Source: Bacteroidia bacterium (GTDB taxonomy: Bacteria; Bacteroidota; Bacteroidia; Chitinophagales; Saprospiraceae). Taken from it: a stretch of DNA of 49,948 nucleotides. This document shows, in pieces, positions 35,285 through 44,852 of this stretch (positions are counted from its first letter, which is position 1; each line of letters starts with the position of its first letter). Location: positions 1 through 49,948 of the forward strand of contig JAUHXV010000022.1 of assembly GCA_030426765.1 (NCBI GenBank), written 5' to 3'. The position numbers and the translations under genes were made by a program. The notes below the pieces were generated by a model, which was given only the letters and a program-made list of their open reading frames with translations, searched no databases and was not told the DNA's origin.

Positions 35285-36319
35285 ATGTCAAACCGTAGAA
35301 ACGACATGAAAATGAACATATCAATAAAAGGGATAATTATTTGTCTCCTGGCTGTCGGTGCGCTTCAGGCTCAGGATGTGCATTTGTCACAATACCAGTT
35401 TGCCAGACTCCAGATCAATCCGGCGCTGACCGGTATGTTTAACGGAGACCGCCAGGTCGCGCTCGTGCACAAACAACAGTACTTTTCCGTACCTGTTGAT
35501 TTCCTCACATTTTCCGGAAGCTATGACGTCAAGTTTAGAGAATGCCACAACGAAAAAGGATTCTTTTCTGCCGGCGTTTTGTTTAACTACGACCAGTCCG
35601 GAGATTCCAAACTTACGCTAACCAGTCTTTCGATCAACGGATCTTACACGTTGCCGCTGACAAGAAAATTCTTCATCGGAGGAGGTGCATACCTCGGACT
35701 GGGTCAGCGATCCTTCAGCGAGACCGACCTGCAATGGGACAATCAATGGACCGGAACTGTATTTGATCCTTCACTGCCTTCCGGAGAGACATTTAGCCGA
35801 ACCAGTTTTCTGTTTGCTGATATCGGAGGAGGTGTCAACGCCAGATTGCAGGGAGAAGATCGTACCAAAATCGATGTGGGTGTCGGTGCATACCACCTCA
35901 ACAGACCCAACTATGCCTTTTATACAGATTCAGACATTAAACTACCCATCCGACTTTCTTTATACGGAATGGGTGTGCTGAAAGTGGCGAGTATTCTCGA
36001 TATTTATGGAAATGCATTGTATCAGGATCAGGGGCCATATTCGGAGACTGTGCTGGGCGGTGGTTTGATAATCCATTTGAGCAATCGCAAAGCCAGAGAA
36101 ATAGAACTCCATCTGGGAGCTGCCGTTCGCCTGGATGATGCCTTTATCCCTATGATCGCCATTGGCTATGACGGATGGAAAGGCGGATTTAGTTACGATA
36201 TCAATACCAGCGACTTTAAAGTAGCGACGGATGAAAAAGCAGGACCGGAATTTTTCCTGACGTATACCTATAAAAAGTTGTGCCCGTTGAAGCAAACAAA
36301 GGTCTGTACCATATTCTGA
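35285..36319 (+). CDS. PorP/SprF family type IX secretion membrane protein
   Basis: The 344-residue product has a signal peptide ending near residue 30 (ALQAQ) and an outer-membrane beta-barrel. The family mark is right after the signal: DVHLSQYQFARLQINPALTGMF spread over residues 31-52. Alternating aromatic beta strands fill the rest, ending FFLTYTYKKL. PorP/SprF proteins attach to T9SS and often pair with one type B cargo, anchoring it at the cell surface. That cargo is probably the 38519 protein two genes downstream. Internal ATGs at 35306 and 35312 are possible alternative starts. The next gene begins 28 bases later on the same strand. Confidence 0.9.
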   Translation: MSNRRNDMKMNISIKGIIICLLAVGALQAQDVHLSQYQFARLQINPALTGMFNGDRQVALVHKQQYFSVPVDFLTFSGSYDVKFRECHNEKGFFSAGVLFNYDQSGDSKLTLTSLSINGSYTLPLTRKFFIGGGAYLGLGQRSFSETDLQWDNQWTGTVFDPSLPSGETFSRTSFLFADIGGGVNARLQGEDRTKIDVGVGAYHLNRPNYAFYTDSDIKLPIRLSLYGMGVLKVASILDIYGNALYQDQGPYSETVLGGGLIIHLSNRKAREIELHLGAAVRLDDAFIPMIAIGYDGWKGGFSYDINTSDFKVATDEKAGPEFFLTYTYKKLCPLKQTKVCTIF

Positions 36320-36347
36320 TAAGACTCAAAAGCTAATTACAAGAACA

Positions 36348-38513
36348 ATGAAGCGTCATTATATATATACCATATTCCTTTCTCTGTTTCTTTTTTCCGG
36401 AGCTTCAGGTCAGACCCTTAAAGCGTATGTCAAAGGAGCCCAGGAAGCTTTTGAGAAAAAGGATTACTACTCCGCGTATAATTTTCTGCGCATCGCGCAT
36501 GAGATAGAACCGAATAATACCGAACATACGTATAACCTGGCGGAAGCTGCTCGCCATTACGCAGCCTTCACAATGGCGGAGAAGTATTACTCGGAAGTAG
36601 ATAGCAGTAAGAACGCCGCCGATTATCCGGCCACAAACTTTTGGCTGGCCAATGTCAAAGAACGGCTTGGGAAATACCAGGAAGCGCTGGATCTATATCA
36701 GATTTATCTGTCAGAACACAGCGGGGAAGATGAAGAGCTTTCCGAAAAAGCACAAAAGCACATCGATATCTGCACCTGGGCATTACGCGAAATTGAAAAT
36801 GCAGACACACTGCTGATGCTTGAGCACCTGGGCGCTGAAGTCAATACGACCTTTTCTGAATTCGGCGCACATGCCACCACCGAAGAAGAAGACAGCCTGT
36901 TGTATTACAGTTCGCTTCGCTTTTTGGGAAAAGACGATGTAGCCTTGCCGGAAAAACCCTATGCTAAAATTCTTATCAGTAAAAACGACTCTATTGGGGT
37001 CGTGGATACCTTGATCAATGATCAGAATTTCCACACTTCACATACTGCCTTTAACGAAGCGAAAGACAGAGTATACTATACCATCTGCGATTATCTCAAT
37101 GGAATCGATATCCGATGCGATATGTACTATCGCGACATTGTGGAAGGTGAGTTTGGATTAGCCCAAAAGCTGCCGGTTCCGATCAATGTCGATGGGTTTA
37201 CTAACACGCAACCCCATATTGGATATGATCCCGTCTCCAAACGAGAAGTCCTCTACTTCGTGTCAGACAGACCCGGTGGAAAAGGCAAACTCGATATATG
37301 GTATAGCTATATCTCAGGCCCGGATAGTTTTACAACACCTGAAAATCTGGATACGGTAAATACAGAAGAAAACGATGTCTCACCCTTTTTTCATCGCAAA
37401 AGCGAAACACTCTATCTCAGTTCGAATGGCCGACTTGGTTTTGGCGGACTCGATGTGTATAGTGTAGCCTACAACGAGGGGAAATGGGACACTTTGGTCA
37501 ACTTAGGTTCGCCGATCAATAGCAGTCTGGATGATGCATTTTACATTCTCGATGATAAGGGAATGACAGGATATTTTTCTTCCAACCGGCTTGGGTCGAT
37601 GTACCTCTCGCCGGAAGATGAAGCATGCTGCTACGATATCTACTATTTCGAAAAACCACCTCTTAAAGATCGGGTAATTCTGGTACGCACGTTTGAGACG
37701 TATAAAGGAGCTAACCCACAACCGCTACCTGGTGTAGAGGTGACGATGGCTGAAGTGCCGGATGGTGAACCGGATGTGCGCGAAGACTACCTTTCTAATG
37801 AATATTACTACACACTTGACAGAGATAAAACATTTAATGTCAACGGCATTAAAAAAGGATATCTGCCGGCTGGAAGAACCTTCAATACTTCTGACAATCC
37901 GGATGAGGATACACTTGTGATTGATCTTTTCCTCGAAATTGATAAGATTGAAGTCTTCCTGTATTCAAAGATTTATTTTGATAATGATGAGCCCGGTCCG
38001 TCTAGTGCTGATCGCACAGAAGTCAGGTACCTGGAGACTTACGATGCTTACCAGGCAAGAAGTGAAACCTTTAAAGAAGAATATACAAAAGGGATGGCCG
38101 GCGCAGCAAAAGAAAATGCTCTCCAGGCGATTGAAGGATTCTTTAATGATTCCATTCCCAAGGGGAAGCGTGAGCTGAATACACTCATGCATATCCTGGA
38201 GCAATATCTGAATGATGGCAGACAGGTGGCCATCTACCTGAAAGGGTATGCCAGCCCGCTGGCCTCTGAAGAGTATAACCTGAGATTAGGTAAACGCAGA
38301 ATATCCAGTATTCAAAACGAATTCAAGGTGTTTGATGGTGGAATTCTCTGGAAATATATGGAGACAGGTGATTTAGTAGTAGCTGAAAAGTCGTTTGGTG
38401 AAGAACTCGCACCAAAGAATATCAGTGATGATAAATCCAAACCTCAGTTGTCCGTATACAGTCCGGAAGCATCAGAAGAACGCCGTGTTGAAATCGTTGA
38501 AATAAAGTACTAA
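36348..38513 (+). CDS. PorE-like TPR / PD40 / OmpA-type envelope protein
   Basis: The 721-residue product has a signal peptide (to about 21), TPR-like helices (about 25-150; YYSAYNFLRIAHEIEPNN), a WD40-like PD40 propeller (about 165-440; YFVSDRPGGKGKLDIWYS, LYLSSNGRLGFGGLDVYS), a carboxypeptidase-regulatory-like strand set (about 445-525) and a divergent OmpA-type C-terminus (about 530-721). This domain order is that of PorE, which binds peptidoglycan and links T9SS to the wall. The OmpA part is atypical: about 60 extra residues separate IYFDNDEPGP from LNTLMHILEQYL, before the recognisable YNLRLGKRRISSI and final RRVEIVEI. The type B cargo gene starts 5 bases after its stop. Confidence 0.83.
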   Translation: MKRHYIYTIFLSLFLFSGASGQTLKAYVKGAQEAFEKKDYYSAYNFLRIAHEIEPNNTEHTYNLAEAARHYAAFTMAEKYYSEVDSSKNAADYPATNFWLANVKERLGKYQEALDLYQIYLSEHSGEDEELSEKAQKHIDICTWALREIENADTLLMLEHLGAEVNTTFSEFGAHATTEEEDSLLYYSSLRFLGKDDVALPEKPYAKILISKNDSIGVVDTLINDQNFHTSHTAFNEAKDRVYYTICDYLNGIDIRCDMYYRDIVEGEFGLAQKLPVPINVDGFTNTQPHIGYDPVSKREVLYFVSDRPGGKGKLDIWYSYISGPDSFTTPENLDTVNTEENDVSPFFHRKSETLYLSSNGRLGFGGLDVYSVAYNEGKWDTLVNLGSPINSSLDDAFYILDDKGMTGYFSSNRLGSMYLSPEDEACCYDIYYFEKPPLKDRVILVRTFETYKGANPQPLPGVEVTMAEVPDGEPDVREDYLSNEYYYTLDRDKTFNVNGIKKGYLPAGRTFNTSDNPDEDTLVIDLFLEIDKIEVFLYSKIYFDNDEPGPSSADRTEVRYLETYDAYQARSETFKEEYTKGMAGAAKENALQAIEGFFNDSIPKGKRELNTLMHILEQYLNDGRQVAIYLKGYASPLASEEYNLRLGKRRISSIQNEFKVFDGGILWKYMETGDLVVAEKSFGEELAPKNISDDKSKPQLSVYSPEASEERRVEIVEIKY

Positions 38514-38518
38514 CAGAC

Positions 38519-41500
38519 ATGAAATTATTGATTCCGAATATAGTATCCTGCAGCAAAAGCACCCTGCGCATCATATGCGTCCTGTTTGGTTTGCTATTGC
38601 TTTTCTATCAGGATGTCAGTGCCACGCATATTGTGGGCGGGAACATTACGTATCGGTGCCTGGGCAACAATCAGTATGAGATTCGATTGTCACTTCGAAG
38701 AGACTGTTTGCTGGGTGCACCCGATGCGCAATTTGATGACCCGGCCTCTATAGGTTTTTTCGATGCAACGACCAATGCCCCGCTCATTTTTGTGGGTTTT
38801 GGTGGACAGTTGCTCATGAATTTCAATGCGGATGATACGCTCAATGAAACCTATGTGAGTGATTGTGGGGTGATAGGTACGCCGGTGTGTGTGCATCAAA
38901 CCACCTATGTCGACACTTTATTTCTTCCCTTCTGGGCCAATGGGTATAAAATGGTCTACCAGCGATGTTGCCGACACGGATCGGTCACAAATATTCTCAA
39001 CCCGACGAATACAGGGATGACATTGGAAACCGACCTGTTGGCCGCCGCTCAGACTGTTTGTAAGAGTTCTCCACAGTTATTATCCTATCCACCGATTTAT
39101 ATATGTGTCAATCAGGAGATCGATTTTATACCGGAACATCTGGATGCAGAAGGAGATTCGGTGGGATTCAGCCTGGCCACACCGTGGGCAGGAGGTGATA
39201 TTATTAATAATCGCCCGCAACCACCGCCCGCACCTCCTTATGAATTGATCAACTGGAGGCCACCGTATAGCCTTGATAATATTATGGGGGGCGAACCTCT
39301 TACGATAGATCCGGTCACCGGACGTGTCACGGGTAAGCCTAACACGATAGGGCAGTTTGTACTGACGATTGTCATCACGTCCTATAGAGATGGCGTCCCG
39401 CTATCCTATACACGGGTTGATTTTCAATACAACGTCAGGGACTGCCGACCTGTTGCCGTAGCTGATTTTACATCATCGGAGTTAAATTGCGAAGGGTTGA
39501 CCATGAACTTTGTCAACGAATCGGAAATGGCCGATTCCTATATATGGATATTCGATTACGATGATCCGGATAGCGATACGTCTACTGAAGTCAATCCGTC
39601 TTACACATATGATGAAGAAGGGTTTTACAACGTCGCGCTGATCGCCTATGATAGCAATATGATCTGTTTTGATACGATTGTACAGCAGATTGGTGTGTTT
39701 ATTACAGACGTCGAAGCTGATTTTGAATACTCATCAAACGCCTGTACCGATAGTATTATACTTAATGTCACTGATCTGTCCTTTGGCACCAATTATCCGT
39801 TGGCTGAATGGGAATGGTTGCTTACTTATGACATTAATGTACTTTCGAGTACGGATACTCATCCAACGTTTGTGCTCGATGTGGATGAGCAGGCGTCCGC
39901 CTTCCTGGTGCTGATCGTCACAGATGTCAATGGTTGTTCTGCTTCCAAAGCCGAATCATTCCAGGTTCGGGAATTTGGTATTGACCTTAATCCGGACGCC
40001 GATTCCATATGTCGCGGAGAGTCCGTTCATTTGTTGCTTAACGGGGATCCGACGCTTGATTACACCTGGTCGCCTCCTAACGGTCTGGATGTGACTGATC
40101 CGTGGGATCCAATAGCCTTCCCGGGATTATCTGTTGAATACTTCGTGACAGTAACGGATGGTGTATGTACGCTTTCTGATTCCATTGAAGTCAATGTACA
40201 GCAACCTCCGAATCTTGAATTTACGTATGATACAGACTGTCGGGATCTGGAAGTTGATTTTATCAACTCATCTCCGGTAGATATTGACTATCACTGGGAT
40301 TTTGGTGACACGACGCGATTGGATGATACATCCTCACTCTACAGTCCTTCGTGGACCTATGATGAACCAGGCGTATACATTGTGACCCTGACAGGTCTGG
40401 ATGGGTGTGACTTCTTTATCACCGATACGATCACCGCAAATGGTGTGGTCATTGACCTCGGTGGGACGATTGTGAATTGCTTCGAACCTTCCATCGAATT
40501 AAATCCGAATTTCAATCCGGACTATAATTATATCTGGTCACCTTCTGAGTTTTTGGATGATTCCACTTCACCAAATCCAATCGCGACGATAGATGATGAT
40601 ACATGGTTTTTTGTCACGGTGACAGATCCCGAATTCCCTGAATGTAATGCCATGGACAGTGTTCTGGTCATTATACCTGACGATTTTGAAATCATAGCCT
40701 CAGAAGATACCATCAGTTGCGCGTTCAAGAATATCACACTTGAAGCTGAAGTAACAGGTAATCAGAACGTCACATTTGTCTGGAAAGATCTGGAAGGAAA
40801 TGTCATTGAATCAGGCCCCATCATTGTGGTCAATCCTTCTGTGACGACAAGTTATGTCGCCATGGCGATGGATACCCTTGGATGTTCTAAATCCGACACC
40901 GTGACCGTGTTTAAACCCGATCCCGGATTTGAAGTTGATGCAGGCGATGATTCTACCTACTGTTATATTCAGACCATCACACTGTGTGCTACTTCCGTAG
41001 ATGGCGTCACATTCGAATGGTATAATGCCAATAATGAATTAATCGGCACTGAACCGTGTATCGATGTCACCCCTGGAGCTGCAACCTGCTTCAGAGTGAT
41101 TGGTACGGATATGCTGGGATGTCAGGATGCGGATACCGTTTGTCTCAATCCGGTGTACTTCCAGGTAAATGCAGGTCCGGATCAGATGGTTTGTCCGGGC
41201 GACAGCGCAATGCTGACAGTGACCGGCATGGATGGTTTGACCTACGAGTGGTTTGATGAAAATGACGAACTCGTTGGCTCAGGCCCAACGATCAAAGTGG
41301 CCCCAGATGGTGAAATCTGCTATTATGCAGTGGGAACAGATGCCCTGGGATGTCAGGATGCGGATACGGTGTGTGTAGAGACAGTTGATTTTGATGCTTC
41401 GATCGAAGCAGATGATATCGTCTGTTATGGGGATGAGGTGACACTTGAAGTTCTCAATCCTAACAATTTGACTTTAAGCTATTTCTGGATAGAAACCGGC

Positions 41501-42148
41501 GAGACTTCCTCCTTTATAGTCGTGACCGTTGGTGACACAGGCACCTATTCGGTGATTGTCACCAACCTGGATTTGGGATGTGTCGACACCCTCACGCATG
41601 TGTTTGATGTGATTGGCTTTAATCCGCTCGACATTGAACTCACCTTTATTCCGGATAGCATCACATTGGGTGAAACTGCCCAGATAATCGTCAACCAGGA
41701 TCCTGGCTATGATTATGTTTGGTCGGCTTCTACCGGTGAACTGGTAGATCCGATCTTCAACCCGATTGTGATGCCGACCGGCCCGACAACCTACTGTGTA
41801 ACGGTGACGGATGATGACGGTTGTACCGGCGTCGCTTGTCGATCTATGCCGGTCGCCGATCCATTCTGTGATGAGCGGGATATATTCCTGCCCAACGCAT
41901 TTTCCCCTAATGGCGATGGATATAATGACGAGTTGTGTGTGCGGAGCAATTTTGTGCAGACACTCGAACTGCATATCTATAATCGCTGGGGTGAAGAGGT
42001 GTTTTCCTCAACAGACATCAGTAATTGCTGGGATGGTACGTACAATGGAGAACAACTCCAGCCCGATGTGTTTGGGTACTATATGAACGTGAGTTGCCCC
42101 AACGGAAAGACTTATTTTAAGAAAGGAAACGTCACCATTCTGCACTAA
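38519..42148 (+). CDS. Giant secreted adhesin-like protein with PKD domains and T9SS type B tail
   Basis: A 1209-residue surface protein. The signal peptide ends near residue 35 and is followed at once by the HIVGGNITYRC motif that opens many Bacteroidota gliding-motility-associated proteins. PKD-like domains lie at about 310-400 (SYIWIFDYDDPDSDTS) and 575-640 (DYHWDFGDTT), with Ig-like repeats up to about 1110. Residues about 1120-1209 form the type B sorting domain: FLPNAFSPNGDGYNDEL, LHIYNRWGEEVF, WDGTYNGEQLQPDVFGYY and a final FKKGNVTILH. It closes a three-gene set with PorP/SprF and PorE-like proteins and is followed by a strong terminator. An adhesive or gliding role is likely (inference). 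Confidence 0.9.
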   Translation: MKLLIPNIVSCSKSTLRIICVLFGLLLLFYQDVSATHIVGGNITYRCLGNNQYEIRLSLRRDCLLGAPDAQFDDPASIGFFDATTNAPLIFVGFGGQLLMNFNADDTLNETYVSDCGVIGTPVCVHQTTYVDTLFLPFWANGYKMVYQRCCRHGSVTNILNPTNTGMTLETDLLAAAQTVCKSSPQLLSYPPIYICVNQEIDFIPEHLDAEGDSVGFSLATPWAGGDIINNRPQPPPAPPYELINWRPPYSLDNIMGGEPLTIDPVTGRVTGKPNTIGQFVLTIVITSYRDGVPLSYTRVDFQYNVRDCRPVAVADFTSSELNCEGLTMNFVNESEMADSYIWIFDYDDPDSDTSTEVNPSYTYDEEGFYNVALIAYDSNMICFDTIVQQIGVFITDVEADFEYSSNACTDSIILNVTDLSFGTNYPLAEWEWLLTYDINVLSSTDTHPTFVLDVDEQASAFLVLIVTDVNGCSASKAESFQVREFGIDLNPDADSICRGESVHLLLNGDPTLDYTWSPPNGLDVTDPWDPIAFPGLSVEYFVTVTDGVCTLSDSIEVNVQQPPNLEFTYDTDCRDLEVDFINSSPVDIDYHWDFGDTTRLDDTSSLYSPSWTYDEPGVYIVTLTGLDGCDFFITDTITANGVVIDLGGTIVNCFEPSIELNPNFNPDYNYIWSPSEFLDDSTSPNPIATIDDDTWFFVTVTDPEFPECNAMDSVLVIIPDDFEIIASEDTISCAFKNITLEAEVTGNQNVTFVWKDLEGNVIESGPIIVVNPSVTTSYVAMAMDTLGCSKSDTVTVFKPDPGFEVDAGDDSTYCYIQTITLCATSVDGVTFEWYNANNELIGTEPCIDVTPGAATCFRVIGTDMLGCQDADTVCLNPVYFQVNAGPDQMVCPGDSAMLTVTGMDGLTYEWFDENDELVGSGPTIKVAPDGEICYYAVGTDALGCQDADTVCVETVDFDASIEADDIVCYGDEVTLEVLNPNNLTLSYFWIETGETSSFIVVTVGDTGTYSVIVTNLDLGCVDTLTHVFDVIGFNPLDIELTFIPDSITLGETAQIIVNQDPGYDYVWSASTGELVDPIFNPIVMPTGPTTYCVTVTDDDGCTGVACRSMPVADPFCDERDIFLPNAFSPNGDGYNDELCVRSNFVQTLELHIYNRWGEEVFSSTDISNCWDGTYNGEQLQPDVFGYYMNVSCPNGKTYFKKGNVTILH
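41114..41367 (+). repeat. Internal coding repeat, 77-residue period
   Basis: A 23-base segment starting CTGGGATGTCAGG is identical at 41114-41136 and 41345-41367, 231 bases (77 codons) apart. It marks duplicated Ig-like modules that both end GCQDADTVC in the protein. Confidence 0.8.
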
Positions 42149-42177
42149 GGCAGAAGCAGATATACGGTAAAAAGTGT

Positions 42178-42215
42178 AAACCCGGAATGAATCCCTTCCG
42201 GGTTTACTTTTTTTT
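42178..42215 (+). terminator. Strong Rho-independent terminator
   Basis: A perfect 10-bp stem, AAACCCGGAA (42178-42187) with TTCCGGGTTT (42196-42205), with an 8-base loop, then AC and a run of eight T. It ends the T9SS gene set, 30 bases after the 38519 gene, and insulates accD. Confidence 0.9.
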
Positions 42216-42245
42216 ACCCAATTTTACAGCCTCACTCAGCAGATT

Positions 42246-43151
42246 ATGGAGGAAGAATCCAAAAGTTGGTATAAGCGTTTGCGACACGGCATTCAGACGG
42301 CCACAAAGTCCAAAAAGGAAACCCCGGATGGCTTGTGGCATAAGTGCGAACAGTGTGGTGAAACGAGTACGGTCAAGGACCTGAAAGAAAACTTTTACAA
42401 GTGCCCGAAATGCCAGTATCACGAGCGTATAGGCTCTTCCGAGTATTTCGATATGTTGTTTGATGAAGGGTATGAAAGGCTGTTCGACAACCTGGCGTCT
42501 TATGATTTTCTGGAATTTACTGACCTGAAGGCCTACGATGCCCGACTGGAGGATGCTAAGAAGAAAACCGGCCTGAATGATGCGATGGCAGTTGCGGCAG
42601 GGACGATCGAAGAACAACCCCTCGTCATCGCCGCAATGGACTTCAGGTTTATTGGTGGCAGCATGGGTTCAGTTGTGGGTGAAAAGATTTCCCGGGCTAT
42701 TGATTACTGCCTGAAGCATAAAGCACCATTGATGATCATTTCCCGGTCGGGAGGAGCTCGTATGATGGAGTCGGCTTTTTCATTGATGCAAATGGCTAAA
42801 ACCTCAGTCAAACTGGCGCAACTGGCAGACGCTAAGATTCCGTATATCTCCCTGATGACAGATCCTACTACTGGTGGTGTAACCGCCAGTTATGCGATGT
42901 TGGGCGACTTTAATCTGGCAGAACCCGGTGCGTTAATTGGATTTGCAGGCCCTCGCGTGATTCGTGAAACGATTAAAAAGGATCTGCCTGAGGGCTTCCA
43001 GACCGCAGAATTCCTTCTGGATCACGGGTTTTTAGATTTTATTGTGGATCGCAGTGAATTGAAAGCAAAACTTTCGGTCCTGCTGATGTTGGTGGAAAAT
43101 CGCTCCAAACCCCGCAAGATCACAGCCGTCGTCAAAGAATCAACATCGTAA
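42246..43151 (+). CDS. accD: Acetyl-CoA carboxylase carboxyltransferase subunit beta
   Basis: This 301-residue cytoplasmic subunit transfers the carboxyl group from biotin to acetyl-CoA, the first step of fatty-acid synthesis. The N-terminal zinc ribbon has Cys34, Cys37, Cys53 and Cys56 (HKCEQCG, YKCPKCQ). The crotonase-fold carboxyltransferase core follows with SRSGGARMMESAFSLMQMAK near 165, PTTGGVTASYAMLGD near 205 and GFAGPRVIRETI near 235. All expected motifs and length are present. Its last 20 bases overlap the end of the convergent bshC gene on the opposite strand. Confidence 0.96.
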   Translation: MEEESKSWYKRLRHGIQTATKSKKETPDGLWHKCEQCGETSTVKDLKENFYKCPKCQYHERIGSSEYFDMLFDEGYERLFDNLASYDFLEFTDLKAYDARLEDAKKKTGLNDAMAVAAGTIEEQPLVIAAMDFRFIGGSMGSVVGEKISRAIDYCLKHKAPLMIISRSGGARMMESAFSLMQMAKTSVKLAQLADAKIPYISLMTDPTTGGVTASYAMLGDFNLAEPGALIGFAGPRVIRETIKKDLPEGFQTAEFLLDHGFLDFIVDRSELKAKLSVLLMLVENRSKPRKITAVVKESTS

Positions 43152-44715
43152 GTTTAGATTCCATGGGGTCGCTGGCATCGATGACAGAAGTGATGAATGC
43201 ATCGCCGAGCATCGAATAGTAGGGCAGAAAATTTTCATAACGCTCCTGCAGACCCTCTTCCGGAAATAATTTGTCTTTCACCTTCCGTATACGCTTTAGT
43301 GACGTTTCCTGTTGCTGTTTTTCCGCACGTAATAAACGAGACCCTAACTGTTCAAACTGCTTGAGGTGCCTTGTTTCTTCAGCCTGAATGGCTTTCGACA
43401 AGGTAGGGTCGATCAGTTCCGCTTTTTCTTCGAGGCTTTTGTAGGCGGCTTTAAGCATGCCTAATTCAACATTTACTTCAAGTTCAGCCTTGCTATGTTC
43501 TGATAAATAGTCTTTTACAATTGAATCGTATTCTGACATGAAGGCTTCCCAGCTTAAACCGGTGTGCTCCATAGCCTTTTGAGCAGCCTGATCCAGGATA
43601 AAGAAAGAATTCCTTCTCACGAGCATCGGAAAGAATACCCCGACTGCTTCAAATTGCTTTTTTCGTTCCAGCCAATAGGCGATTTCACCTCCACCCCCGA
43701 TAAAAGCCACATCCGGCAGGATCGTCTCCTGGTACAAGGGGCGAAGAATAACATTCGGGCTGAACCGATCGGGAAAGCGCTGGAGTTCGTCGAGCAATTC
43801 TTTTTCACTACAACGCTGATCAGACTCTACCTTGACTATGACATCCCCTTCTTTTTCAAGGCGCTCCCGTTGCCCGTCAGACATGTGGAATAAATTAATA
43901 TCCCTGCAAAATGCCTGAGGTTTAAATCCTTGTTTTGCAAGCTGCTTTTGGGACCCGGTCACTAACGGAAAGGAAAATTGCTCTTTGATTTCCTTCTCCA
44001 TGATAGGTATAAAAGCGCTTTTTAAATCCTCATCATCCATATTGAGCACCACAAGCCCATGATGTCCAAAGAGCTTTTGAATCAGTAACTGATGAAACGT
44101 GCCATAGCGATCAGCTTTTTCAAGACAATGTGCTAACACTTCCCTGATGGCATCAGCATGAGGTGCATTTGAAAACAAGCCGAGGACCTCCTGAATGACA
44201 TCCTCCAATCCATCCGTAGATAATCGACCACATGATCCCCCGGCTTCCCGTTGCCATTCAATCTTGCGACCAAATAAATGCAAGTGATTGATTTCTTCCC
44301 AATCATGATCCTCACCACCCACAATAAACACCGGGACGAAGTTCTGCCCGGGATGGGCTTTCTGTAATTGGGTGGCCAGATTGATCGCAGAGGCTATTTT
44401 ATAAATGTGGTAGATCGGACCGGTCAGCAGTGTAGGCTGGTGCGCAGCGGTGATGGTAAAGGTATTTTCATCGAGAATCATTTCATCGGCAACTGGGAGC
44501 GCGACCCCCATGCGCTCATATTGCTTTTTAAGACAGGCCAACAGCAATGCGCGATCAACTGGAAACTGTTTCCTCCTTTTTATCGCCTCCGGAAAAGAAG
44601 ACAACACCGGTTTAAAGTCATAAAACCCTTCAAGTGCCTGATCCTGCCGAATATAGGCTAGATCTGTATGACTCCATTTGTCTGTTTTGTTGTAATTCGT
44701 CTTTACTACCTCCAT
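43132..44715 (-). CDS. bshC: Bacillithiol biosynthesis cysteine-adding enzyme BshC
   Basis: A 527-residue cytoplasmic protein of the BshC family, which adds cysteine to glucosamine-malate in the last step of bacillithiol synthesis. The Rossmann-like core is recognisable by AAHQPTLLTGPIYHIYK near 95, PVFIVGGEDHDWEEINH near 130 and LPDVAFIGGGGEIAYWLE near 340; a coiled-coil region (about 400-500) mediates dimerisation in the family. Other bsh genes are not in the window. Bacillithiol is the low-molecular-weight thiol of many Bacteroidota. It overlaps accD tail-to-tail by 20 bases. Confidence 0.93.
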   Translation of the reverse strand: MEVVKTNYNKTDKWSHTDLAYIRQDQALEGFYDFKPVLSSFPEAIKRRKQFPVDRALLLACLKKQYERMGVALPVADEMILDENTFTITAAHQPTLLTGPIYHIYKIASAINLATQLQKAHPGQNFVPVFIVGGEDHDWEEINHLHLFGRKIEWQREAGGSCGRLSTDGLEDVIQEVLGLFSNAPHADAIREVLAHCLEKADRYGTFHQLLIQKLFGHHGLVVLNMDDEDLKSAFIPIMEKEIKEQFSFPLVTGSQKQLAKQGFKPQAFCRDINLFHMSDGQRERLEKEGDVIVKVESDQRCSEKELLDELQRFPDRFSPNVILRPLYQETILPDVAFIGGGGEIAYWLERKKQFEAVGVFFPMLVRRNSFFILDQAAQKAMEHTGLSWEAFMSEYDSIVKDYLSEHSKAELEVNVELGMLKAAYKSLEEKAELIDPTLSKAIQAEETRHLKQFEQLGSRLLRAEKQQQETSLKRIRKVKDKLFPEEGLQERYENFLPYYSMLGDAFITSVIDASDPMESKLTMLIL

Positions 44716-44852
44716 TCGTGCTTTGTGATTCGATTGTTGTACTCAAACATCAGATCCTCCAATAGGTTGTTAAAATCCCGGGATCATATTCTCCCAATTA
44801 AAGTAGCATTTCCATGCATTCGCTATCTTACGGGCCTTTAAAAATCTGCACT

